Notes: generated by a model from the sequence alone, not told the origin. Positions 6,898 to 16,467 are shown, counted from the stretch's first letter. The stretch: 64,000 bases of DNA from SZAS-103 sp038316385 (GCA_038316385.1 JBBQAN010000013.1:1-64000); one strand, 5' to 3'. Numbers and translations are program-made.

Positions 6898-7944
6898 CTA
6901 GTGATACCCCTCGCCCACCTTGCCGCGAAACACCCAGTACACGAATACCGTATATCCAAGGATGATCGGCAACAGAAACACCGTGCCGATCAACAGGAAT
7001 TGTTGCGACGCGGGCGCGGCGGCGGCGTCCTTGATGGTCAAACCGGAAACTGCCGCTGCGGCGGTGAGTTCGGGCGGCACCAGATAGGGCACGTTGGAAA
7101 TCAGCAGGCCGATGTAGGCCAGCAGGAACAGGGAGATCGCAGTCAGAAACGGTTGTATCGCGCGCTGTTTCCTCAAGCCGCTCCAGCATAGCCATGCGAC
7201 GATCAGCGTCGTCAGCGGCAACAATGACAGGTAGTAGAAATCCGGTAGTGTGAACCAGCGTGTCGCGATGCGCGGCAGCATCATCGGTGTCCAGATACTG
7301 ACGATGGCGATGCACGCGAGCATCGCGATCAGAATCGGCTGGGCGAGCGTGCGTGCACGCGACTGCAGATCGTATTCGGTTTTCATCACCAGCCAGCACG
7401 CGCCGAGTAAGGCATAACCAGCGACCACGCAGAAACCGCAGAACATTGGGAACGGTGCGAGCCAGTCGAAACTGCCGCCAGCGAATGCTCCATCAACAAC
7501 ATGAATTCCCTGCAACAATCCACCGAGCACGATGCCCTGGCAGAATGCTGCGAGCGTCGAACCGCCGCAAAACGCGAGATCCCATACGCGCTGCCTGGGT
7601 TTGGCGATCCAGCGGAATTCGAACGATACCCCGCGCAGGATCAGCGCGAGGATCATCACGATGATCGGCAGATACAGCGCCGGCATGATGACCGCGTAGG
7701 CGCGAGGGAATGCGACCATCAGGCCGCCGCCACCGAGCACGAGCCAGGTTCCGTTGCCGTCCCAGAACGGCGCGATCGAATTCATCATCCGGTCGCGATC
7801 GGCTTCGTCATGAAACAGCGAAAACAGCATGCCGACGCCAAGATCGAAACCGTCGAGCAACACGTACATCGCCACCGCCAACGCAAGGATCGCCGCCCAT
7901 ATCCACGGCAGCATTGTTGCGTGCTCGCTCATCCACAGGTTCAT
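6898..7944 (-). CDS. cydB: Cytochrome bd-type ubiquinol oxidase subunit II
   Basis: CydB is the structural partner of CydA in the quinol oxidase of the inner membrane. The protein has 348 residues with eight or nine hydrophobic segments and the family start LPWIWAAILALAVAMYVLLDGFDLGVG. It begins 13 bp after cydA and is co-transcribed with it. A cydX-like small gene is not visible downstream. The reaction couples quinol oxidation to oxygen reduction without proton pumping and gives high-affinity or inhibitor-resistant respiration. Confidence 0.93.
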   Translation of the reverse strand: MNLWMSEHATMLPWIWAAILALAVAMYVLLDGFDLGVGMLFSLFHDEADRDRMMNSIAPFWDGNGTWLVLGGGGLMVAFPRAYAVIMPALYLPIIVMILALILRGVSFEFRWIAKPRQRVWDLAFCGGSTLAAFCQGIVLGGLLQGIHVVDGAFAGGSFDWLAPFPMFCGFCVVAGYALLGACWLVMKTEYDLQSRARTLAQPILIAMLACIAIVSIWTPMMLPRIATRWFTLPDFYYLSLLPLTTLIVAWLCWSGLRKQRAIQPFLTAISLFLLAYIGLLISNVPYLVPPELTAAAAVSGLTIKDAAAAPASQQFLLIGTVFLLPIILGYTVFVYWVFRGKVGEGYH

Positions 7945-7957
7945 GGCAATCGGCCGC

Positions 7958-9376
7958 TCATATCACTTGCTCTCCGTCGGCGGCTGCGCGCGTTGCGCTG
8001 CCGGCTGCGGCGAGCGGACTGTTCGGCGTCGCTCCCTGCGTGGGCGCAATCGCCGCGCCCTGCGGGCCGTGGCGAAGCATCTTGCGGATGTAATACACGC
8101 CGATCGAAAACACCACGCTGTAGATCACGATGATCAAGCCGAACGACAACGCCACGGTTGCAGCCGGCACTGGCGAGATCGCATCAGCCGTGCGCAGGAT
8201 GCCGGTCGCGATCCATGGCTGGCGGCCGGTCTCGGTCACCATCCAGCCGCACAGGATCGCGACGAATCCCAGCGGCCACGTATAGCCAAGCGGGCGCAGA
8301 AACCAGCGCGCATCAAACAGCTTTCCGCGCCACCACAAGAAGCCGCCGACGATGCCGATCGCGATCAGCAACATGCCGATGCCGACCATGATCCGGAATC
8401 CATAGAACACGCCAAGCAACGGCGGTCGCTCGCTCGCCGGTACATCTTTCAGACCGGCAATTTTCCCGTCCCATCTGTGCGTGAGGATCAGACTGCCGAT
8501 ATGCGGCAACGCAACTTCATAATCGTTGCGCTCGGTCTTTGCGTTGGGCACAGCGAACAGCACGAGTGGAACCGGCCCGCTGCCGTCCCAATGCGCTTCC
8601 ATGGCTGCGACCTTGGTCGGCTGGTAGCGTTCCGTATTCAAACCGTGCGCGTCGCCGACGAACAATTGTAGCGGCGCGAGCGCGAGCACCATGCCAAGGC
8701 CCATGCGGATCATCGTGCGCGCCTCGGCATCGAAGCGCCCCGCAATCCGATAGCGCGCGCCGACCGCAAGCACCACGACCGACGTGCTCAGGTACGCCGC
8801 GATCAGCATGTGGGTGAAGCGGTACGGGAAACTGGGATTGAAGACGATCTTCAACCAGTCCAACGGAAACGCGATGCCGTTGCGCAACTCGTAGCCGGCT
8901 GGTGTGTGCATCCAGCTGTTTGCCGAGAGGATCCAGAACGCCGAGATCGCGGTGCCTAACGCGACGATGCATGCCGACAGCACATGCGCCCACTGCGGCA
9001 CGCGGCTGCGGCCGAACAGCAGGATGCCGAGGAAGGTGGATTCGAGGAAGAATGCGGTCAACACTTCGTAGCCGAGCAATGGGCCGACCACGTTGCCGAT
9101 CACGATCGCGAAGCGGCTCCAGTTGGTGCCGAACTGGTACGACAACATCAAGCCAGAAACGACGCCCATCGCGAACGAGACCGCGAAGATCTTCAGCCAG
9201 AACTTGGACAGCTTGAGGAAATGTTCGCGCCCGGTGCGCCAGTAAAGGATTTCGAGCGTGGCGATGAATGCCGACAGCCCGATTGTGAAACCCGGGAAAA
9301 TGATGTGAAGGCTAATCGTGAACGCGAATTGCAACCGCGCGAGCAGCACCGGATCCAGCGAGGAGACGAAGTCCAT
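7958..9376 (-). CDS. cydA: Cytochrome bd-type ubiquinol oxidase subunit I (short Q-loop)
   Basis: CydA binds the three hemes and the quinol. The protein has 472 residues, about 50 shorter than E. coli CydA, because the Q-loop after GDAHG lacks the long insertion. This places it with the short-loop/cyanide-insensitive (CioA-like) group. Expected signatures are present: the early histidine in FTISLHIIFPG, a histidine in RFTHMLIAAYL, the GDAHG quinol motif and TGRQPW near the C terminus. It is the first gene of cydAB. Confidence 0.93.
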   Translation of the reverse strand: MDFVSSLDPVLLARLQFAFTISLHIIFPGFTIGLSAFIATLEILYWRTGREHFLKLSKFWLKIFAVSFAMGVVSGLMLSYQFGTNWSRFAIVIGNVVGPLLGYEVLTAFFLESTFLGILLFGRSRVPQWAHVLSACIVALGTAISAFWILSANSWMHTPAGYELRNGIAFPLDWLKIVFNPSFPYRFTHMLIAAYLSTSVVVLAVGARYRIAGRFDAEARTMIRMGLGMVLALAPLQLFVGDAHGLNTERYQPTKVAAMEAHWDGSGPVPLVLFAVPNAKTERNDYEVALPHIGSLILTHRWDGKIAGLKDVPASERPPLLGVFYGFRIMVGIGMLLIAIGIVGGFLWWRGKLFDARWFLRPLGYTWPLGFVAILCGWMVTETGRQPWIATGILRTADAISPVPAATVALSFGLIIVIYSVVFSIGVYYIRKMLRHGPQGAAIAPTQGATPNSPLAAAGSATRAAADGEQVI

Positions 9377-9464
9377 GCGTGCATTCTACCGGGCTGAAGA
9401 ATGACGATGCAGTGAGCGCACGACCTGCCAATGCGCCGACCGATCGCCGTGCACACAGCGCACG

Positions 9465-10961
9465 CTACATGTGAGCATGCGCATCCAGCAGATTCGCATG
9501 CAGCAGCTCCGCGTCCCAGGATCGCACCTGATCGTCCCAGTCGGACAGCATCGCCAGATACAGCAGCTTGTCGAACTCCGGACCGAAGCGGCGGATCACC
9601 GCGTCCGGATCGGGCATGAGGCGACCATCGGCGATCAAGCCGAAATGCACGCGACCGTGGTAACTCATGATGCTGATGCCGATGCCGACGTTGCCGGTTT
9701 GCGGCACCCAGAACATCATCTCGCGCAGCTTCTGCCCGGCCATGAACAACGGCATCTTCGGACCCGGCACATTGGTCGCGACTGCGGTCGCCTTGCGACT
9801 GAACAGATCCAGCGCAATGTGCTGCACGCTCGCGGGAGCAAGCCCCATCGCGGCCAGCAATCCGAACGACACGATCGCCTGTCGCGACGTTTTTAATTCG
9901 TGCATGTGCGCGGCGACGCGTTCGAGCCGACGGACCGGATTGCCTTCGCCGACGGGCAGATCGAGGAACACAAGTCCGAAATGATTGCCAAGTTTCTTTG
10001 CGTGCTTGAGCGGGCGCAAGTTCACCGGCACGGTCGCGCGCAGGGTCACGCCGTCGATGTCCTCGCCGCGATCGAGCAGATAACTGCGCAATGCGCCGGC
10101 CGCCGACGCCATCAGCACATCGTTGACGGTGCAACGGTATGCGCGACTGACTGCTTTCACATCGGCAAGGTCCAGCGGTTCGGCCCAGGCGACGCGTTTG
10201 CTGACGCCGAGCCGGCCTTTCAACACCGTCGGCGGATCGTCGGGCAGTACGACCGCATTGACCAGTTCGCGTGCGATCTCGCGGCCTTCATTCGCAAGCA
10301 CCGCAGCAAGCGATGGATCGCCATATAGCTTCGCGCCCATTTCCATGCCTTTCGCCAGCATCTTGCCGCCGATCTTGCGGTACTTCTCGAAGCCGCCATC
10401 GCGTTTGTGCATACGCTCGCTTTGAGTAGTCGATTCGTCCTTCAGCCATGCGCTTTCGAGGTCGCTGCCCTTGCCTGCCTCGGCGGTGGTATCGGTCAGC
10501 GAAAGGAGCACTTGCACGAGCGCGATGCCGTCGGCATAGCAATGATGGATGCGCGCAACGACGGCGCTGCCGCCGTGGTAGCTCTCGATCAGATGGAATT
10601 GCCACAGCGGCTTGGTCTGGTCGAGTGGCGTCGATGCGAGGTTGCTCACGAAGCGTTCGAGCTCGGGCTTGCCCGCACCACCCGGCAATGCGGACAGGCG
10701 CACATGCCCGTCGAGATCGAAATCCGCATCGTCTTCCCAGATCGCTCCGGTGGCGCCGTCCACGGCCTTCTGGCGAAAACGTGGATACGAAAGAAAGCGT
10801 TGCTTGATGACCTTGCGCAAGCGCTCGATCGACATTGGCGTGTCGAACATCAGCACGCCGGTGATCATCATCAGGTTGGTCGGTTTTTCCATCCGCAGCC
10901 ATGCGGTATCCACGCGCGACATCGGCTCACGACGGATCTTCTGTTCGGTCTGCCTGGCCAT
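9465..10961 (-). CDS. Wax ester synthase / diacylglycerol acyltransferase (WS/DGAT)
   Basis: WS/DGAT enzymes join acyl-CoA to fatty alcohols or diacylglycerol to make storage lipids. The protein has about 498 residues with the catalytic HHxxxDG motif as IHHCYADG (about residue 138). The N-terminal family segment DTAWLRMEKPTNLMMITGV, the NDVLMASAAGALR helix and the C-terminal NVPGP motif (ATNVPGPKMP) are all visible. The ATG at 10961 has GGAA nearby; an upstream in-frame GTG (10985) or the Met of MSRVDTAW are alternatives. It stands alone on the minus strand between cydA and phrB. Whether it makes wax esters or triacylglycerol cannot be told from sequence. Confidence 0.88.
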   Translation of the reverse strand: MARQTEQKIRREPMSRVDTAWLRMEKPTNLMMITGVLMFDTPMSIERLRKVIKQRFLSYPRFRQKAVDGATGAIWEDDADFDLDGHVRLSALPGGAGKPELERFVSNLASTPLDQTKPLWQFHLIESYHGGSAVVARIHHCYADGIALVQVLLSLTDTTAEAGKGSDLESAWLKDESTTQSERMHKRDGGFEKYRKIGGKMLAKGMEMGAKLYGDPSLAAVLANEGREIARELVNAVVLPDDPPTVLKGRLGVSKRVAWAEPLDLADVKAVSRAYRCTVNDVLMASAAGALRSYLLDRGEDIDGVTLRATVPVNLRPLKHAKKLGNHFGLVFLDLPVGEGNPVRRLERVAAHMHELKTSRQAIVSFGLLAAMGLAPASVQHIALDLFSRKATAVATNVPGPKMPLFMAGQKLREMMFWVPQTGNVGIGISIMSYHGRVHFGLIADGRLMPDPDAVIRRFGPEFDKLLYLAMLSDWDDQVRSWDAELLHANLLDAHAHM

Positions 10962-11026
10962 CGCATGATTTCCACGGAAACTCACCGGATCGATGCGGCC
11001 AGTGAATCATGCGGCGAGGAACAGCG

Positions 11027-12463
11027 TCAACGCTGCACTGCGGCGGGTTTCGACATCGCATAAGCGGACAGCGCAGCATCCCGACTGGTCTTCAGATCGA
11101 CGACTGGTTGGCGTGGGTAGTCTGGCGCATGCCGCGCGAGCAATTCCGGATGCTTCCACGGCTCGAACAATGCCGCGTCAGGCAACGTCGCAAACTCCGG
11201 CACCCAACGTCGCACATACATTCCCGCCGGATCGAACTTCAATGCCTGCAACACCGGATTGAACACGCGGAAATACGGTGCCGCATCCGCGCCGGTGCCG
11301 GCTGTCCATTGCCAACCCTGGGTGTTGTTCGCGAGGTCGGCATCGACGAGCGTGTCCCAGAACCAACGCGCACCATGCAACCAATGCATGCGCAGATTTT
11401 TGGTCAAAAAACTCGCAACCACCATGCGCACGCGGTTGTGCATCCAGCCGGTTTGCCAGAGTTGGCGCATGCCCGCATCGACCAGCGGAACGCCGGTGCG
11501 GCCACGTTGCCAGGCATCGAGCAACACAGACTCGGGATCGGCCCACGCAAAACCATTGAAACGCGCGTTGAGATTCGCGTCGGTTGTCTGAGCAAAATGA
11601 TAAAGCAAATGATGCGAAAACTCGCGCCAGCCGAGTTCGCGGATGTAACCGGCGCTGTTTGCTGCAGTGCGGGCGTCGTGTTGCGCGGCTTGTAGTGTCT
11701 GCATGATCCGGCGTGGCGAAATTTCGCCGAAATGCAGGTGCGGCGACAGTCTGGATGTCCCGTCGGCAGCGGGTAGGTTGCGTTGCGTTCGATAGTGTTT
11801 CAGAACAGGATCGACACACTGTGCCAGCCGCGCCTGTGCGCCATCCTTGCCTGGCTGCCAGTGCTCCCAGAACCCGGCGTCCCAGGCTGGCGAAGGCGGT
11901 GGAATCAATGCATTGACTGCTCTCGATGCGATCGCCGCATCGACGAGTGGCAATGCGCTGGGTGGTTCCACGAGCGTTGACGCATCGAGTCGCGCGAGAG
12001 TGTTACGCCAGAACGGCGTGAACACGCGATACGGATCGCCTTGCTGCGTTGCTATCGTCCACGGCTCGCAAAGCAACGCGGAGTTATGACTTTCCACATG
12101 CACACCGCGCGCGCGCAGTGTTTGCTTGACTGCTGCATCGCGTGCGATGCATGCAGGTTCGTAGCGACGACTCCAATAGACCGCTTCGGCGTCGGTGTCT
12201 TCGATCAGTTGTTCGAGCGCCGCAAGGCTCGGACCGGCACGCAGGATGAGTCGAGATCCCCGTGCGCGCAACGCCTCATCCAACGCCGCAAGCGAGCGCC
12301 GTAACCAGGCGAGTGATGCCGCGCCTGGCGACCACGGCGTTTCCTCGGCAGGCGCATGCACATAAACCGGCACGACGTGATGCCCGGCGCGCAATGCGGA
12401 CTGCAACGCAGGATGGTCGTCGAGGCGCAGGTCGCGACGGAACCAGATCAGTGCGGTGGACAT
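11027..12463 (-). CDS. phrB: Deoxyribodipyrimidine photolyase (CPD photolyase)
   Basis: The enzyme uses blue light and FADH to split cyclobutane pyrimidine dimers. The protein has 478 residues, normal for class I. The N-terminal antenna domain begins ALIWFRRDLRLDDHPAL. The FAD-binding part shows ELGWREFSHHLLYHF, GRTGVPLVDAGMRQLWQTGW, the tryptophan-rich NNTQGWQWTAGTG and the C-terminal RWVPEF. It lies downstream of alr on the same strand, 57 bp away. Confidence 0.95.
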   Translation of the reverse strand: MSTALIWFRRDLRLDDHPALQSALRAGHHVVPVYVHAPAEETPWSPGAASLAWLRRSLAALDEALRARGSRLILRAGPSLAALEQLIEDTDAEAVYWSRRYEPACIARDAAVKQTLRARGVHVESHNSALLCEPWTIATQQGDPYRVFTPFWRNTLARLDASTLVEPPSALPLVDAAIASRAVNALIPPPSPAWDAGFWEHWQPGKDGAQARLAQCVDPVLKHYRTQRNLPAADGTSRLSPHLHFGEISPRRIMQTLQAAQHDARTAANSAGYIRELGWREFSHHLLYHFAQTTDANLNARFNGFAWADPESVLLDAWQRGRTGVPLVDAGMRQLWQTGWMHNRVRMVVASFLTKNLRMHWLHGARWFWDTLVDADLANNTQGWQWTAGTGADAAPYFRVFNPVLQALKFDPAGMYVRRWVPEFATLPDAALFEPWKHPELLARHAPDYPRQPVVDLKTSRDAALSAYAMSKPAAVQR

Positions 12464-12520
12464 GCGGCTGTTTCCGATGCGCGACGGATCGCGCGTTACC
12501 CCATCCTGCGATGCGACCTG

Positions 12521-13624
12521 TCAATCCTCGGTGAAACGCACACGCCGCGTAATGGAACAAGTCAGTTCATAGGAAATCGTGCCAGCCGCAGTGGCGATTT
12601 CCTCGACTGGAAGTTGCGGCCCCCACAAAACGACCTGATCCCCGACCCGGGCATTCGGTGCACCGCGCAGGTCGAGTGTCATCAGGTCCATCGATACTCG
12701 TCCGACGATCGGTACGCGCACGTCACCGCTTGCCGCGCTCTTGAGCAAGGCCGGCGTCCCCGCCGGGACGCTGCGTGGATAGCCGTCGCCGTAGCCAATT
12801 GCGGCCACACCGATATCCATGTCTTCCGGGCATATCCAAGTCGCGGAATAGCCGACCGGTTCACCCTTGTGCACGCGGTTGATTGCGATCAGTCGCGTTG
12901 TCAGTGTCATTGCTGGCTGCAATCCGAAATCCGCACCGGTCTTGCCATTGACCACCGATAGTCCATACAACGCGCCGCCAGCACGCACCCAGTCCGCATG
13001 CGTTGAAGGCCAGCCAAGCACGCCTGCGGAATTCGCAAGCGAACGGACACCGTCGAAATCGGTGACTTTCTCGAATAATGCGATTTGCGCTTGCGTCTGC
13101 GCGCTGTCGAATGCATCCGAGCTCGCAAAATGAGTCATCAGCGCGATCTCGGGCGCGACGTTGCGCAAGGCGGCGAGTCGCGCATGGATTTTCTTCGCGC
13201 TTTCGACCGGAAAGCCGAGGCGATGCATGCCGGTGTCGAGCTTGAGCCAGACATGCACGTGTTGCGCATGAAAAGGTGCCTGCGCTGCATCAGCTTCCAG
13301 CATTTCAAGCTGGATATCATGGTGTACGACTGTATCCACATCCAGCGCACGCATGAGTGCGAGATCGGCAGGATCGTCGAAACCTGACAGCAACACGATG
13401 CGGTTCGACAAACCCGCAGCGCGGATACGCTCGGCATCCGCAAGTGCAGCAACACCGAACGCATCTGCCCCTGCCAGTGCACGCGCAACACGTTCGAGCC
13501 CGTGTCCATAGCCATCTGCCTTGACCACCGCCATCACCTTGCTGTGTGGCGCCATCGCACGCACACGCGCGAGGTTGTGGCGGAGCGCATCGATGTGGAT
13601 GATTGCGGTGGTGGGTCGGCTCAT
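12521..13624 (-). CDS. alr: Alanine racemase
   Basis: This PLP enzyme makes D-alanine for peptidoglycan. The protein has 367 residues. Lys35 in AVVKADGYGHG is the PLP lysine. The Tyr of GYSATW is the second base and comes from the partner subunit. MDLMTLDL and GYGDGYPRS are further conserved blocks. The order dnaB-alr on one strand is common in the order. It starts 41 bp after dnaB, so the two are probably co-transcribed. Confidence 0.96.
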   Translation of the reverse strand: MSRPTTAIIHIDALRHNLARVRAMAPHSKVMAVVKADGYGHGLERVARALAGADAFGVAALADAERIRAAGLSNRIVLLSGFDDPADLALMRALDVDTVVHHDIQLEMLEADAAQAPFHAQHVHVWLKLDTGMHRLGFPVESAKKIHARLAALRNVAPEIALMTHFASSDAFDSAQTQAQIALFEKVTDFDGVRSLANSAGVLGWPSTHADWVRAGGALYGLSVVNGKTGADFGLQPAMTLTTRLIAINRVHKGEPVGYSATWICPEDMDIGVAAIGYGDGYPRSVPAGTPALLKSAASGDVRVPIVGRVSMDLMTLDLRGAPNARVGDQVVLWGPQLPVEEIATAAGTISYELTCSITRRVRFTED

Positions 13625-13665
13625 GCGCGACAGTTTATCCGCACGATGCTTTCAAGCGCAGAAAA

Positions 13666-15120
13666 TCACTCGAAGCTGCCAACGCTATCCCGCGCAAGAT
13701 TGTCGAAGCGCGTGTATTCGCCGAAGAAACGCAGATCGACCTTGCCGGTCGGGCCGTTACGCTGTTTGGCGATGATGATTTCGGCGAGGCCTTTCTTGTC
13801 GAGGTCGGTCTTGTTGTAGACCTCGTCGCGGTAGATGAACATGATCACGTCGGCGTCCTGCTCGATGCCGCCGGATTCGCGTAGGTCGGACATCACTGGC
13901 CGCTTGTCAGTGCGCGATTCGAGGCTGCGATTAAGTTGGGACAGTGCGAGCACTGGCACTTTCAATTCTTTTGCGAGTCCCTTGAGGCTGCGCGAGATTT
14001 CGGAGATCTCGTTGGTGCGGTTGTCGTTCATGCCCGGCACCTGCATCAGTTGCAGGTAATCGACCACGATCAGGCCGAGATCGTGGTCGCGCTTGAGCCG
14101 GCGCGCGCGTCCACGCAGATCCACCGGCGAAAGACCAGGGGTGTCGTCGATGAATATCTTGACTTCGGACAGCATGCGGATCGCGCTGTTGACGCGCGAC
14201 CAGTCCTCGTCCTCGAGTTGGCCGGTGCGCAGGCGCTGCGCGTTGACGCGACCCATCGACGAGATCAGGCGGAACGCGAGTTGCGATGCCGACATTTCCA
14301 TCGAGAAGATCGCGACGGCTTTCTTTGATTTCAGCGCGGCGTATTCGGCGATGTTCACGGCCAGGGCCGTCTTGCCCATCGACGGGCGCGCGGCGAGGAT
14401 GATCAGATCGGTCGGTTGCAAGCCGGCGGTCAACTCATCCAGGTCGAGGAAGCCTGTAGGCAAACCGGTGACGCTGCCCTGGCTTTCGTAGCGTTCCTGC
14501 AACACCTGGAACGCATCCTTCATCGCCTCGCGCAGCGAGACGTAATCCTTGCGTCCCTTGTCGCCGAGTTCGGCGATCTTGAACACGCGTTCCTCGGCCT
14601 TGTCGAGCACGTCCTTGATCGGCACATTGCCCGGCTGGAAGCCGTCGTTGACGATTTCGGTGCCGGCCTGGATCAACCGCCGCAATACGGATTTCTCGCG
14701 CACGATGTCGGCATACGCGCTGATGTTCGCAGCCGATGGCGTGGTGCTCGCAAGTTCGATCAGATAAGCACTGCCGCCGATTTTCTCCGCCAGTCCGCTG
14801 GCGTCGAACCATTCGCCGAGGGTGACCACGTCGAACGGTTTGTTCTTGCGTGCGAGATCGCAGATCGCTTCAAAGATCAGCTGATGGTCGTTGCGGTAAA
14901 AGTCTTCCTTGCTGAGTTGGTCGCCGACATGATCCAGCGACTCGGGCGCGAGCATCAGCCCGCCGAGCACGGCTTGCTCGGCATCCACCGATTGCGGCGG
15001 TACTCGCAACGATTCGATGCGGTTGTCGAATTGCGCGCTGTTGCGCTCGTCGGTGCGAAAGCCCTGACGCGATGGCATGGAAGTGACGACCTGGGATGCT
15101 GGGGGATGACGCACGATCAT
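13666..15120 (-). CDS. dnaB: Replicative DNA helicase
   Basis: DnaB is the hexameric fork helicase. The protein has 484 residues. The N-terminal domain contains QSVDAEQAVLGGLML. The RecA-like domain has Walker A (ARPSMGKTALA), Walker B (LIVVDYLQLM) and SQLNRSLESRTDKRP-MSDLRESG blocks. The ATG at 15120 is the furthest start; the Met of MPSRQGF, 14 residues in, is an alternative. A repeat-rich gap of 412 bp separates it from rplI, so it likely has its own promoter. Confidence 0.96.
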   Translation of the reverse strand: MIVRHPPASQVVTSMPSRQGFRTDERNSAQFDNRIESLRVPPQSVDAEQAVLGGLMLAPESLDHVGDQLSKEDFYRNDHQLIFEAICDLARKNKPFDVVTLGEWFDASGLAEKIGGSAYLIELASTTPSAANISAYADIVREKSVLRRLIQAGTEIVNDGFQPGNVPIKDVLDKAEERVFKIAELGDKGRKDYVSLREAMKDAFQVLQERYESQGSVTGLPTGFLDLDELTAGLQPTDLIILAARPSMGKTALAVNIAEYAALKSKKAVAIFSMEMSASQLAFRLISSMGRVNAQRLRTGQLEDEDWSRVNSAIRMLSEVKIFIDDTPGLSPVDLRGRARRLKRDHDLGLIVVDYLQLMQVPGMNDNRTNEISEISRSLKGLAKELKVPVLALSQLNRSLESRTDKRPVMSDLRESGGIEQDADVIMFIYRDEVYNKTDLDKKGLAEIIIAKQRNGPTGKVDLRFFGEYTRFDNLARDSVGSFE

Positions 15121-15532
15121 AGAGCCGGAACCTCACCGAGCGTTGCAGACAACTCTGTGGATAACCGGTGCGCATCTCATCGAGCGAGACGCAGCGCAGT
15201 TTTCAGTAGAAAAATATTTTGACCGCCATGGATGGCGGGCATGCCGGAAACGCAGGAGCGGTTTCCGGCTCACTTCCTCTGCCTCGCACATCCATGTGCA
15301 TCAGCCGCTCCTGCGCGTCCTGCGATGTGCATGGAAGCACGAGTGTCGGGCAAAGGCAGGATGCCAGGAGCCGACCGCTCGCGGCGACCGCAGGGAGTGC
15401 AGAGCCATTCGCACATCCATGTGCATCAGCCGCTCCTGCGCGTCCTGTGCGCGCGGCATTCGCACATCCATGTGCATCAAAATGACGACGGACGCCGCAG
15501 CGCCCGTCGAAGATCTTTCTTGAACTCGAACC
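15121..15532. repeat. Repeat-rich intergenic region between dnaB and rplI
   Basis: No gene is visible. The palindrome GCACATCCATGTGC occurs three times (15286-15299, 15411-15424, 15462-15475). The first two copies sit in a perfect 38-bp direct repeat (15285-15322 and 15410-15447). Inverted sequence GCCATGGATGGC lies near 15230, and CGGAAAC...GTTTCCG arms lie at about 15245-15267. The same CACATCCATGTG core recurs at 20315 and 60820. This looks like a dispersed palindromic repeat family. The dnaB promoter should lie near the 15121 side. Confidence 0.7.
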
Positions 15533-15982
15533 TTACGCCTCAGGTACGACCGTTACCTTGACGGTGGTTTCGACATCGGCGTGCAGATGCACGAGGATCT
15601 CGAACTCGCCGGTGCGGCGCAGCGGGCCTTCGCCCATCACGACTTCGCTCTTGTTGAGCGGATGCCCGGCGGCGGTGAACGCTTCGGCGATATCGCGCGG
15701 GCCAACCGAACCGTACAGCTTGCCTTCGGTCGAGGAGTTCGCCTTGAGCGTGACGCTGGCGCCTTCCAGGGTGGCCTTGCGGGCTTCGGCTGCGGCGTGG
15801 ATGTCGTTGGCCTTGGCTTCGTAATCGGCGCGGCGCGCCTCGAACTCGGCGATGTTCTTCGCGGTCGCCGGCACAGCGCGGCCGTACGGAATCAGGAAGT
15901 TGCGGCCGTAGCCCGGCTTTACATTGACCTTGTCACCGAGGGCGCCGAGATTGACGACTTTCTGCAGCAGGATGAGTTGCAT
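15533..15982 (-). CDS. rplI: 50S ribosomal protein L9
   Basis: L9 binds domain V of 23S rRNA and extends between ribosomes in polysomes. The protein has 149 residues with the signature MQLILLQKVVNLGALGDKVN and VKPGYGRNFLIPYG. A long connecting helix and a C-terminal domain with FEILVHLHADVE follow. CGGAG lies seven bases before the ATG. A 231-nt structured spacer precedes it, which is much longer than usual after rpsR. Confidence 0.97.
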   Translation of the reverse strand: MQLILLQKVVNLGALGDKVNVKPGYGRNFLIPYGRAVPATAKNIAEFEARRADYEAKANDIHAAAEARKATLEGASVTLKANSSTEGKLYGSVGPRDIAEAFTAAGHPLNKSEVVMGEGPLRRTGEFEILVHLHADVETTVKVTVVPEA

Positions 15983-16213
15983 GGTGTTGCTCCGTATTCG
16001 TTAGCGGACCGAAGTCCGCAACTGATGGCTGTCCGAATGGATCAGGATGAAACCTCTAACCAGAAATCCAAAACTCAAATCCCATGGATTTCCAAGAGGA
16101 AAGCTCTTGTTGAATCCCCGCACAAGTACGTGCGGTCTCGACAGGCATTCATGCGCAGCCGTTTCAGTTGTTGCAAGCGCTGAAACCGGCACGCGCATGG
16201 AGGCGCGCCAAGC
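15983..16213 (-). promoter_or_regulatory. Structured leader/spacer upstream of rplI with four hairpins
   Basis: Read on the minus strand, four stems follow one another. They are CCGGTTTCAG with CTGAAAC-GG (16159-16189), CCGCAC-GTACTT-GTGCGG (16118-16135), CAAGAG-CTTTC-CTCTTG (16093-16109) and GCGGAC-TTCG-GTCCGC (16004-16019). The last has the very stable C(UUCG)G loop and ends 21 nt before the rplI start codon. No T-tract follows any stem, so simple termination is unlikely. I suggest a regulatory or processing element. No known riboswitch or r-protein leader is recognised. Confidence 0.5.
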
Positions 16214-16444
16214 TTAACTGGTGTGGCTGTCGCAGTACGGGATCAACGCGAGGAAGCGCGCACGCTTGACCGCAGTCTGCAACTGACGCTGGTAGCGCGC
16301 CTTGGTGCCGGTGATGCGGCTCGGCACGATCTTGCCGGTTTCGGTCAGGTACTGGCGCAAGGTGTTGAGATCCTTGTAGTCGATCTCGGTGATGCCCTCG
16401 GCGGTGAACTTGCAGAATTTGCGGCGACGGAAGAACTTGGACAT
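16214..16444 (-). CDS. rpsR: 30S ribosomal protein S18
   Basis: S18 forms a heterodimer with S6 on the platform of the 30S subunit. The protein has 76 residues, with FRRRKFCKFTAEGITEIDYK and the C-terminal GTKARYQRQLQTAVKRARFL basic helix. It begins 23 bp after rpsF, in the usual rpsF-rpsR order. Confidence 0.97.
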   Translation of the reverse strand: MSKFFRRRKFCKFTAEGITEIDYKDLNTLRQYLTETGKIVPSRITGTKARYQRQLQTAVKRARFLALIPYCDSHTS

Positions 16445-16467
16445 GGCTGGGTTCCTTGAATAAAGGT

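Noticed and set aside
15285..15475. CRISPR-like spaced repeats
   Set aside because: Only three copies with unequal spacing and palindromic cores. The repeat also occurs at distant loci and there is no cas gene nearby.
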